From contig DJWL01000168.1 of NCBI GenBank assembly GCA_002441545.1, forward strand, positions 285 to 5,750: DNA of 5,466 nucleotides, in the 5' to 3' direction. Of this stretch, positions 1 to 5,466 are shown piece by piece. Position 1 is the stretch's first letter. Every line of letters starts with the position of its first letter. Position numbers and translations under genes: made by a program. Below the pieces are notes generated by a model. It was not told the origin of the DNA, did not search any database, and was given only the letters and a program-made list of their open reading frames with translations. Source of the DNA: Flavobacteriaceae bacterium UBA6231 (GTDB lineage: Bacteria > Bacteroidota > Bacteroidia > Flavobacteriales > Flavobacteriaceae).

Positions 1-3000
1 GGAAAATCTATTTTTAAAAATTCTTTGTATTTATCTCGATACGTTGGCGAATGCAACACCGCATAAATGTAGTCTAAAATGTCAATGGGTGCAAATTCCC
101 CTTCATTCCCCTCCATTGGAGGGGTACCCAACGGGCGGGGTGGTAAATTAAGGTGCCCAACGGGCGGGGTGGTCTTTTTCCCATATTCCCTAACAATAAA
201 ATCCTCCAAAGCCGTGAATACTGAATTAATATTTTTCTTAACATCAATATCGGTACATCTAAAGACTTTTAAACCAAAACTTTCTAAATACGCCTGTCTC
301 TCAGCATCATACTCTTGCTTTTCATCGTGACTAATGCCATCTATTTCAATTACCAATCCTAATGTTTTTACATAAAAATCAACTATGTAATTTCCAATAA
401 TGCGTTGTCGGTCAAAATCTATTTTATGAAAATGTCCTTTGTGCACTTGCTGCCAAAATAGCACCTCAGATAATATTCCCGCCTTTCTTTTATCTTTTGC
501 CAATTGGTTAAGCGTAGGATTGTGAGGCAAGTTTTCTACAAAATTTCTATAAATAGGGATGTTGTTGATTGTGGTGAGAACCACCCCGGTCTGCGACCAC
601 CCCTCCAAAAGAGGGGAATTTTTCTCCGGTACAAACCTCAAACCCAATTTTGCCGCTATTTGCTTTACAATTTCGGTATTTAGGTTTGGTGTTCTTGCTG
701 TGGTTTGCTCAATGGTTTGTTGTCCGTTGGTTTCTGGGTAGATGTAGAGAGGATTAATAAAATAATTACCACATACTAATGAGCCTTTTTCTGTCATTAA
801 ATTTGTTACAAGAATTACGTACTCATCACCAGTATTATTTTGTCTTAAATTAATCAGACCAAAATTATCTTTACCAATTATGTTATCGCTTATTTCCTTT
901 CTAGGATATGCGTGAAACCCTTTTGTTTTACCTGTGTAATAAGTAAATCTGAAATCAAGAGGTCTATAATGAATTTTAGTCAATTTTTTTTTTGAAGCTA
1001 ATAAATCTTCCTTTGCTAGGTGTAACTTCCAATCTCTACCATCAACTTTTAAATTATACTTTTTCCTAAATTCTTCTGTGTCTGTTTGAACAAGTTCATT
1101 TGAAATATCAATTAATTCTTGTTGTGTAAATTGAATAGTTAAAGAATCTCTTTCTGTTTTAATTCCACTTGAACCAACTTTAAATAATGCATTAGTTGAA
1201 AACCCTTTGGAGTATAATATTTCGCCATCATAATTTTTATCAATAAAAAAGAAATTTGGTTCAAGAGTTTGCAGAGTATTCCATTCTAAAGAATTCAAGT
1301 TGTTCTTATTAAGAAAGTCATATTTGAAATCTCTTTTACCATACAAGTCAAAGTTAAATAATTGACCTAGTTCATTTTTCTTTTTCTTCCCAGTTTTTAT
1401 AAAGATGTTAATCGAAACACCTTGCATAATATCAAATACGTTTTGGTCTGGGCTACCATCTGGAGATATTTCTTTTTTCTTTGCATTTCCATGTAAGTCA
1501 ATAATGTATGTTTTATCAAAAGTTTCTAAAAGATGTTTTCGCATTTGACGAAATACAATACCATCAATAAAACTATTATTAGAAATGTAAGCTAAAATAC
1601 CGCTTCCATTTTTTTCTACAAAGTGCTGACCGTAACGAATGAACTTTACATAATCATCAGAAAGAGAATTATAGCTTTTTTCATTTAAATCTTTTTTATA
1701 ATCAGCAATGAGATTATCAATCCAATCATTTTTATTCGTGCTACTTACAGCATAAGGTGGATTCCCAATAATACACATTACTGGGGTATCGCGCTTTATA
1801 TGGTTGGCCTCATTGGCTTCGCTACTTAACCAATTGGCAAATAAGGTGCCTGTATCGGGGTGGTATTCTTCTAAACTGTTGGTTAGGTATATGCGGGTGC
1901 GTTGTAACGATTGCTCTGTGCCTCGCAATGCCGTGTTGTAACCCGTTTCTTTTAATAGTAAGTCTATTTGCAAATGTGCCATGGCATAACTTGCCATTAG
2001 TAATTCAAAACCGTTTAAACGTGGCAGTAAATTGTTTTCTACATAACTGCTCCAAATGCCTTCTTGCCCTTTAAACTTTTTATTAATAAGTTTAATTACT
2101 TCGGCTAAAAACGTTCCTGTACCTGTTGCGGGGTCTAAAATTTGTACTTTGTGTACGTCTTGCTCCACTTGTTTATAACCCGATTTAAAGTTTTTATCGG
2201 GCATTTGTGTGTTTACTTTTATTTTTGTTTTTGTAGTGTCTGCTAAACCTTGTGGTAAATTAAATTCTGTTTTTAAAATATCGTCAACCGCACGAACAAT
2301 AAAGTTTACCACTGGAGCGGGCGTGTACCAAACCCCTCTTGCTTTGCGTAGCTTTGGGTCGTACTCTGCCAAAAACGTTTCGTAAAAATGGATGATTGGG
2401 TCTTCCATTTTTGTGGTTTTTCCATAATTTTTTAAAATATCTTCAACATTGCAGGCCAAAAATATTTCGGTAAGGTTATCTACAATCCATTTAATGCGGT
2501 CGTCAATATCGGGTCCGGCAATGTAACCAAATAGTTTCCGTAAAAACGGATTGGATTTAGGAATCAATTCTGCCGCTTCTTGCCTGCTAAAGGTATTTAA
2601 AGTGGGGTCGTGCAAACGAGCCGCAAACATACCGTAAGCAATGGTTTGGGCATAAACATCGGCAAATCCTTTGGGTGTAATATCGTGAATTAAAATACTT
2701 TTAAAGGCAGTCATTTGTTCTTTCAGCGTACTGTCTTCATTATGCGTTTCGTCGCTGGTCAAGGCTTTTTCAATAACATCAGAAAGTAAGCGGGCTTTGC
2801 CTGCCATCATTTGGGCCAATTTTTTTGAGCTCTTTATGTTTTGACCAATATGGGTGCAAAAGTCTTTGATAAGGTTTTTAAACGTTGCAAAGTTTTGAGG
2901 CAGTGCAACAAGCCCTTTTTCTGTTATTTCTGCAATGGCAATTTTGGTAATAAATTGGCCATCATTATATAAGTGAAACTCTAAATAATCTGTAAAAATA

Positions 3001-3296
3001 AGATTGTCTAACGATGCTTTGTACCTGTCAAATTGTTCTTTGTTCCCCGATTTCTTTTTTCCTTCAAGGTCTTTGTCTCCAACGTCCTTTGCTTCAATAA
3101 ACCCAACAGGGATATTTTTTTTAGTTAAAATATAGTCTGGTGCTCCACAAGATTGTCGCTTAGGTTCGTTAGTTGCCCTAATTTCGGGCACTAAACTTTC
3201 AAGAAGCTGTTGCAAATCGCCCCTAAAAGTATGTTCGGTGGCATTTCCAAGTGTATATCGTTGGTTTATATTGGCAATGTATTGTTCTAATGTCAT
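1..3296 (-). CDS. Type ISP/IIG-like restriction-modification enzyme (nuclease-methylase-specificity) with an in-frame DUF559 insertion; 3' end outside window
   Basis: The frame is open for 1098 codons from the ATG at 3296-3294 to the window edge; I checked every in-frame triplet and found no stop. Residues 1 to about 110 form a PD-(D/E)XK nuclease-like domain with D54 (APDYIL) and E68-x-K70 (FIEAKD). The N6-adenine methylase core follows: VWYTPAPVV near 322-330, SAM-binding motif I DPATGTGTF at 388-396, and catalytic motif IV NPPY at 512-515. The remainder resembles the type ISP C-terminal specificity domain, ending at FAPIDILDYIYAVLHSPTYR (from 1068), which is normally followed by a further short C-terminal stretch. 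No helicase domain is seen between nuclease and methylase, unlike LlaGI-type enzymes, so a IIG-like single-chain enzyme is more likely. Residues about 893-1067 are a foreign DUF559 insertion. The family would methylate adenine and cleave unmodified DNA; whether this copy is active is unknown. The leader is A-rich without a clear Shine-Dalgarno site. Confidence 0.93.
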   Translation of the reverse strand, partial: MTLEQYIANINQRYTLGNATEHTFRGDLQQLLESLVPEIRATNEPKRQSCGAPDYILTKKNIPVGFIEAKDVGDKDLEGKKKSGNKEQFDRYKASLDNLIFTDYLEFHLYNDGQFITKIAIAEITEKGLVALPQNFATFKNLIKDFCTHIGQNIKSSKKLAQMMAGKARLLSDVIEKALTSDETHNEDSTLKEQMTAFKSILIHDITPKGFADVYAQTIAYGMFAARLHDPTLNTFSRQEAAELIPKSNPFLRKLFGYIAGPDIDDRIKWIVDNLTEIFLACNVEDILKNYGKTTKMEDPIIHFYETFLAEYDPKLRKARGVWYTPAPVVNFIVRAVDDILKTEFNLPQGLADTTKTKIKVNTQMPDKNFKSGYKQVEQDVHKVQILDPATGTGTFLAEVIKLINKKFKGQEGIWSSYVENNLLPRLNGFELLMASYAMAHLQIDLLLKETGYNTALRGTEQSLQRTRIYLTNSLEEYHPDTGTLFANWLSSEANEANHIKRDTPVMCIIGNPPYAVSSTNKNDWIDNLIADYKKDLNEKSYNSLSDDYVKFIRYGQHFVEKNGSGILAYISNNSFIDGIVFRQMRKHLLETFDKTYIIDLHGNAKKKEISPDGSPDQNVFDIMQGVSINIFIKTGKKKKNELGQLFNFDLYGKRDFKYDFLNKNNLNSLEWNTLQTLEPNFFFIDKNYDGEILYSKGFSTNALFKVGSSGIKTERDSLTIQFTQQELIDISNELVQTDTEEFRKKYNLKVDGRDWKLHLAKEDLLASKKKLTKIHYRPLDFRFTYYTGKTKGFHAYPRKEISDNIIGKDNFGLINLRQNNTGDEYVILVTNLMTEKGSLVCGNYFINPLYIYPETNGQQTIEQTTARTPNLNTEIVKQIAAKLGLRFVPEKNSPLLEGWSQTGVVLTTINNIPIYRNFVENLPHNPTLNQLAKDKRKAGILSEVLFWQQVHKGHFHKIDFDRQRIIGNYIVDFYVKTLGLVIEIDGISHDEKQEYDAERQAYLESFGLKVFRCTDIDVKKNINSVFTALEDFIVREYGKKTTPPVGHLNLPPRPLGTPPMEGNEGEFAPIDILDYIYAVLHSPTYRDKYKEFLKIDF
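105..144 (+). repeat. Inverted terminal repeat, right end of DUF559 element in coding sense
   Basis: This 40-nt stretch matches the reverse complement of 580-619 at 30 of 40 positions without gaps. The outer 21 nt match at 19 positions and the inner nine (CGGGGTGGT) are identical. It contains a perfect hairpin at 108-124: CCCCTCCA, one centre base, TGGAGGGG. It is translated on the minus strand as part of the restriction-modification protein. Confidence 0.8.
127..173 (+). repeat. 18-bp direct repeat, 29-bp period, inside the restriction-modification coding sequence
   Basis: CCCAACGGGCGGGGTGGT occurs exactly at 127-144 and 156-173, separated by 11 bases. The period of 29 is not a multiple of three, so on the minus strand the two copies are read in different frames (TTPPVGH and PPRPLGT). 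The first copy is also the inner part of the inverted end at 105-144. Removing one 29-bp unit would bring a TGA at 105-103 into frame, so two copies are needed for the current fusion to reach the host C-terminus. Confidence 0.95.
580..619 (-). repeat. Inverted terminal repeat, left end of DUF559 element in coding sense
   Basis: This is the partner of 105-144 in the opposite orientation, with the same outer ATTCCCCTC and inner CGGGGTGGT blocks. It holds its own hairpin at 600-616 (CCCCTC, five bases, GAGGGG). The middle ten bases differ most between the two ends. On the minus strand it is read as NSPLLEGWSQTGVV, joining host and DUF559 coding sequence without a stop. Confidence 0.8.
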
Positions 3297-3419
3297 ATTT
3301 AATTTCTCATAATACTTGTAAGCGTTGGCTAAAAATAGCTCTTTTGTTTTTTAATGTTGGCAATTGTGCTGGCAAAAAAACAAATGTGCTATCTGTGCGG
3401 TTGGCTTTTTTAATGAATT

Positions 3420-3538
3420 CCAACGGTTTGTCCATGATTTCGTTGCAATACACGAGCGGAGCAAACTGTGCGTAGCAAAAACCTGTAGAATTTTTGGTTT
3501 AGCCTTTGGCGAGCAATGAACTATGGCCGGTGTTGTGC
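3420..3538. repeat. Imperfect palindromic intergenic repeat (copy A), attC-like in layout
   Basis: This copy fills most of the 247-bp gap between the DUF6090-like gene and the restriction-modification gene. Its plus-strand left arm begins CCAACGGTTTGTCCATGATT and its right arm, read on the minus strand, begins GCACAACACCGGCCATAGTT. Within them CCATGATTTCGTTGC and CCATAGTTCATTGC align with few differences. A nested short stem (AAACC/GGTTT) lies nearer the centre. Its ends match those of the copy at 5038-5168 (CAACGG on one side, TTGTGC on the other). It could be a recombination site, a non-autonomous mobile repeat, or a structured transcript end. Confidence 0.6.
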
Positions 3539-3543
3539 TTTCG

Positions 3544-4350
3544 TTATTCATTAGTTATAGCTTTTAAGTTATCATACTCTTTTGCGATGTCAATCGAGTC
3601 TTTTTTTGCGGTTCTTAAATAAGGCTCTTTATTTAATAAATGCTTGTCCGTCGTAATTTTGGTGTCTAAAATTTTAAGAATTTCTGTGGCTAGATTTTTT
3701 CTGTGAACCGATCGGCCTATTAAACGAAAGGAACTTCTTGAAGAATAATCAAGAGCTATTTTAAATTCATTGGAATTTTTCAACGTTTCAAAATCATCTG
3801 GTACCGCTTTAGATGGACGATAGCTAATAAAATAATTAGGATAGATTCGCTCTTTTAATAGCTTTATTGCATCTTCTCCAGTTTTTTCCAAAGTTTTGGA
3901 GTCTTCATAATAATGAACAATTTCATTACTTAAATCTTTATCATTTATAATATCCATGCCAATGGCTAACAGTCTATCATAAATTTTATAGTCAGCTTTA
4001 GTGCTTGACACCCATTGGATTATAGCTAAAGATGAATCCAATGCCTCTGTATAAGGTAAATCTTCTTTTATAACTCGTTTTAATAGCAGGGCATTGATGT
4101 AAGCTGATTTTAAGTCATTTTTCTCTCTATTCAGGGTAACGGTATCTTGCATCATGCTAGACCTTAACTCTATAAGTAGCTCTTGCCTTAATTTTTCCCT
4201 ATGCCAATTTTCTTTTGCATTATTAAGTTGTAAGGCAATCAAAATTCCTATTACCACAAGCACAATTTCGCCAATGGCATAAAGTAGATATTTACTGAAT
4301 TTATTTTCAGTAAGCGTTTTTTGTCTAATTTTTCTAAAAAATTTAATCAT
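3544..4350 (-). CDS. DUF6090-like single-pass membrane protein of unknown function
   Basis: The 268-residue product starts MIKFFRKIRQ, followed by a short basic stretch and YLLYAIGEIVLVVIGILIAL (residues 21-40), a single membrane helix reaching about residue 43. That amino-terminal pattern is typical of the DUF6090 family, abundant and often multicopy in Flavobacteriia. The rest, about 225 residues, is hydrophilic, charged and probably mostly helical. A basic amino terminus ahead of the helix would suggest the N-terminus stays in the cytoplasm and the bulk faces the periplasm. No catalytic motif or metal site is visible and no function is established that I can name. The ATG at 4350 is well placed because it opens directly on the conserved family start. 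The stop is TAA at 3546-3544, six bases from repeat copy A. No clear promoter is seen in the 94-bp gap upstream. Confidence 0.88.
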   Translation of the reverse strand: MIKFFRKIRQKTLTENKFSKYLLYAIGEIVLVVIGILIALQLNNAKENWHREKLRQELLIELRSSMMQDTVTLNREKNDLKSAYINALLLKRVIKEDLPYTEALDSSLAIIQWVSSTKADYKIYDRLLAIGMDIINDKDLSNEIVHYYEDSKTLEKTGEDAIKLLKERIYPNYFISYRPSKAVPDDFETLKNSNEFKIALDYSSRSSFRLIGRSVHRKNLATEILKILDTKITTDKHLLNKEPYLRTAKKDSIDIAKEYDNLKAITNE

Positions 4351-4380
4351 TGTTTATTGGTTGGTTATGTTTAAGCAAAC

Positions 4381-4400
4381 AAAGCAACTCACTTTGCTTT
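4381..4400. other. Short hairpin in the gap upstream of the DUF6090-like gene
   Basis: AAAGCAA (4381-4387) and TTGCTTT (4394-4400) form a perfect 7-bp stem with a 6-base loop, between the zinc-ribbon gene's stop and the DUF6090-like gene's start. On the coding strand it is followed by GTTTGCTT rather than a clean T run, so it is at best a weak terminator. It may instead be the remnant of a missing repeat arm. Confidence 0.3.
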
Positions 4401-4423
4401 AACTAAAATTAGCAATTTTTTTT

Positions 4424-4440
4424 ATGCGGTGTTGCCAGTA
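4424..4440. repeat. Half copy (B) of the intergenic repeat
   Basis: Read on the minus strand this is TACTGGCAACACCGCAT, just after the zinc-ribbon gene's stop. Its first ten bases equal the plus-strand TACTGGCAAC at the outer edge of the copy at 5038-5168. AACACCG followed by CATA also matches the GCACAACACCGGCCATA arm of copy A. No opposite arm with CAACGG is found in the rest of the gap, so it seems truncated or degenerate. Confidence 0.45.
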
Positions 4441-4444
4441 GTGT

Positions 4445-4996
4445 TTATTCGTATTGTTCAGGGGTCACATTTATTTTTAAAATGAATTCTCCTTTTTTAT
4501 CTTTATAGTTATAAGTCATTGTTGTTTTGTTTTCTCGATAAAGTTTCATATCGGGATTAGTTTTCATATTGTTAATCACGTTTGGCTCAATAAAGTCTTT
4601 CATTTCATTAATATCAATATCTTTTTTTTCTAAATTCACTAATGTGTAATTGTAAACAAAAACATTATCAGGCATAGCAATGGTATTGTCAAGTCGAGTA
4701 TTTTGGTCAATCATTAATGGACAGGTTTTATTAATTTCACTGGCTACTTCAACCATTACTTTGTCAAAAGATGGTTTTTTAAAGAAAAAATGCTGAACAG
4801 CAAAATACGAAAGTCCGAATGCAATTATTCCAACTATTGTCGGAAGAATTTTTTTCTTATTTTCAGATGTTTTTTTAGAGTCCATATTCTCTGTTATTTT
4901 GGATTCAGTTTTTGGTAGTTCAAATCCACAACCAGAACAATATTTTGCAGTTTCATCATTACTCATTCCGCAATTCGTGCAATTCTTTTTTTCCAT
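4445..4996 (-). CDS. Zinc-ribbon protein with one membrane segment and an uncharacterised C-terminal domain
   Basis: The 183-residue product begins with a compact zinc ribbon: C6-x2-C9 (CTNC) and C20-x2-C23 (CSGCG), which should bind one zinc ion. A charged linker (about 26-49) leads to a hydrophobic helix at about 50-72 (ILPTIVGIIAFGLSYFAV), followed by FFKK. The C-terminal part (about 77-183) contains ASEINKTCPLMIDQNTRLDN and VYNYTLVNL. I recall this pattern from a family of small hypothetical proteins, often coupled to zinc ribbons, but cannot name it. A cytoplasmic ribbon and an outward-facing C-terminal domain are the likely topology. The ATG at 4996 is supported by the ribbon starting at residue 6; the leader is CTAAAAAAAA, A-rich with no Shine-Dalgarno site. 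It is flanked by repeat copies B and C, so it reads as a single-gene unit rather than part of a tight operon. Confidence 0.87.
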   Translation of the reverse strand: MEKKNCTNCGMSNDETAKYCSGCGFELPKTESKITENMDSKKTSENKKKILPTIVGIIAFGLSYFAVQHFFFKKPSFDKVMVEVASEINKTCPLMIDQNTRLDNTIAMPDNVFVYNYTLVNLEKKDIDINEMKDFIEPNVINNMKTNPDMKLYRENKTTMTYNYKDKKGEFILKINVTPEQYE

Positions 4997-5037
4997 TTTT
5001 TTTTAGCTTTTTCTATTGTTGTTTTTTGGCATTACTG

Positions 5038-5168
5038 GCAACGGCCTAGCATAAGCGTAGTGCGGGATTAGAAAGCACTGCACTTTCAGTGCACCGATAT
5101 ATTTTTTAATATTCCTTTACTTTCAATTTAGCACTAACACCCACATTGCGTATAGGCTTTGTTGTGCC
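5038..5168. repeat. Imperfect palindromic intergenic repeat (copy C), attC-like in layout
   Basis: This 131-bp element lies between the methyltransferase stop and the zinc-ribbon start. The plus-strand left arm GGCAACGGCCTAGCATAAGC continues to AGTGCGGGATTAG; the right arm read on the minus strand, GGCACAACAAAGCCTATACG, continues to AATGTGGGTGTTAG. The arms align as an imperfect inverted repeat in which many differences are transitions. A perfect 6-bp stem sits inside one half (GCACTG 5075-5080, CAGTGC 5087-5092). The ends are shared with copy A, and the outer TACTGGCAAC with half copy B. Confidence 0.65.
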
Positions 5169-5187
5169 TTCGCCCTTTTTTTCTTAG

Positions 5188-5466
5188 TCAAGTTGTCTGT
5201 AACTTTCTGAAACTGCAAAAAATAAAGTTCTGAATAGTGTCAAACGGTGTCTTGTGGTCAACCGTTATGCACTTAATTTTCTCAAAAAACTTTTTCAGTC
5301 GGTCAGTCATTGACGTTTCCGAGTATTGCTTGATTTCTATTCCGCTACATTTTTTCGGTCCTTGATCCGAAAATGTCCCGATAACCAAAATACCTGTTGG
5401 ATTTATATGCTGTTTAGCTGTTTCTAAGTAGTTTGAAATTTCTTGCTCGTCAGTCAAAAAGTGAAA
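5188..5466 (-). CDS. C-terminal part of a class I SAM-dependent methyltransferase; start outside window
   Basis: The frame runs in from the window edge as FHFLTDEQEISNYL for 92 codons to a TGA at 5190-5188. The leucine at 5457-5455 is a TTG inside the conserved FHFLTDE stretch, so it should not be taken as a start. HFLTDEQE, then NPTGILVIGTFSDQGPKKCSG, matches the second half of a UbiE/methyltransferase-like Rossmann domain: the helix after strand 4, the strand-5 GILVIGTF, and the loop following it. Later FDTIQNFIFCSFRKL gives the last strands. SAM-binding motif I (GxGxG) lies upstream, outside the window, so it cannot be checked. The substrate is unknown. The gene ends 20 bases before repeat copy C and shares its strand with all other genes here. 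Confidence 0.85.
   Translation of the reverse strand, partial: FHFLTDEQEISNYLETAKQHINPTGILVIGTFSDQGPKKCSGIEIKQYSETSMTDRLKKFFEKIKCITVDHKTPFDTIQNFIFCSFRKLQTT

Larger units (their letters stand above)
105..619 (-). mobile_element. DUF559 endonuclease-like element with inverted ends, inserted in frame in the restriction-modification gene
   Basis: This 515-bp block encodes host residues about 893-1064 and interrupts the linker between LGLRFVPEK and EFAPIDILDY, which should be nearly adjacent in type ISP proteins. Its core, residues about 922-1038 (NLPHNP to REYGK), is a full-length DUF559 domain, a Vsr-related PD-(D/E)XK nuclease-like fold. Visible likely active-site residues are D973 (IVDFY), E984 and D986 (VIEID), and H990 (ISHD). 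Upstream comes RKAGILSEVLFW and the basic stretch DFDRQRIIGNY. The ends are GC-rich inverted repeats encoding low-complexity peptides (NSPLLEGWSQTGVV; PPRPLGTPPMEGN). Similar DUF559 ORFs with such ends occur as small free-standing genes in Bacteroidota genomes, from memory. There is no transposase and no intein or intron signature, so how it moves is unknown. Exact boundaries are uncertain by a few bases because the flanks are also C-rich. Confidence 0.8.

Noticed and set aside
127..173. CRISPR-like repeat pair
   Set aside because: There are only two 18-bp copies with an 11-bp gap, they lie inside a coding sequence, and they form part of the element's inverted end.
105..619. Intein or self-splicing intron as the explanation of the insert
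   Set aside because: The insert lacks a Cys/Ser at its first residue and a terminal His-Asn followed by Cys/Ser/Thr, and is only about 175 residues with a nuclease core but no splicing blocks. The frame passes straight through, so RNA splicing is not needed either.
79..741. Plus-strand ORFs at 79-330 and 559-741
   Set aside because: Both are antisense shadows of the restriction-modification gene and its DUF559 insert, where GC-rich element ends reduce stop codons.
3297..3360. Bacteroidota-type promoter (TAnnTTTG with an upstream TTG) for the restriction-modification gene
   Set aside because: The best candidate on the minus strand, TATTTTTA, misses the final G and the nearest upstream TTG is about 23 bases away, too far for the usual spacing.
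3251..3475. Plus-strand ORF of 74 codons
   Set aside because: It is antisense to the restriction-modification start and overlaps repeat copy A; the translation resembles nothing and has no supporting context.
3351..3551. A 66-codon minus-strand ORF between the DUF6090-like and restriction-modification genes
   Set aside because: It lies almost wholly over repeat copy A and its flank, overlaps the end of the DUF6090-like gene, and its translation has no recognisable family or domain. The repeat explains its sequence.
5075..5092. Rho-independent terminator for the methyltransferase gene
   Set aside because: The 6-bp stem GCACTG/CAGTGC is followed on the coding strand by TTTCTAATCC, not a continuous T run, and it lies inside a larger repeat that better explains it.
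5455..5457. TTG start codon for the methyltransferase fragment
   Set aside because: The frame is open upstream to the window edge and the residues before it (FHF) continue the conserved family stretch, so the gene is cut by the window rather than starting here.

Overview
The window looks like accessory chromosomal DNA from a Bacteroidota bacterium, most likely flavobacterial. It is AT-rich, its start codons are preceded by A-rich leaders without clear Shine-Dalgarno sites, and it carries a DUF6090-type membrane protein and a DUF559 element, both common in that phylum. All four supported genes lie on the minus strand. Every product call comes from reading the translation and recalling families, since no search could be run.

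Layout in the direction of transcription (high to low coordinates): (1) 5466-5188, the C-terminal 92 codons of a class I SAM-dependent methyltransferase whose start lies outside the window; (2) 5168-5038, an imperfect palindromic repeat; (3) 4996-4445, a zinc-ribbon protein with one membrane segment; (4) about 4440-4424, a half copy of the repeat; (5) 4350-3544, a DUF6090-like membrane protein; (6) 3538-3420, a second full copy of the repeat; (7) 3296 to the window edge, one uninterrupted reading frame of at least 1098 codons. This last gene is a single-chain restriction-modification enzyme of the type ISP/IIG kind: an N-terminal PD-(D/E)XK nuclease, a central N6-adenine methylase and a C-terminal specificity domain, with the stop outside the window.

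The most striking feature is inside the restriction-modification gene. A 515-bp element (about 105-619) with 40-bp inverted ends and its own DUF559 endonuclease-like domain sits in frame in a linker of the specificity domain. It adds about 175 residues without breaking the host frame. A 29-bp tandem duplication at its downstream end sets the frame: with one copy, translation would stop at a TGA on the element's outer edge, whereas the two copies present allow read-through into the conserved specificity-domain C-terminus.

The second point of interest is the layout of the small genes. Unrelated single genes in one orientation are separated by related imperfect palindromes with conserved GGCAAC/GTTGTGCC-like ends. 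This resembles a cassette array, though the ends do not fit the classical integron attC consensus. The small genes show no obvious shared pathway.
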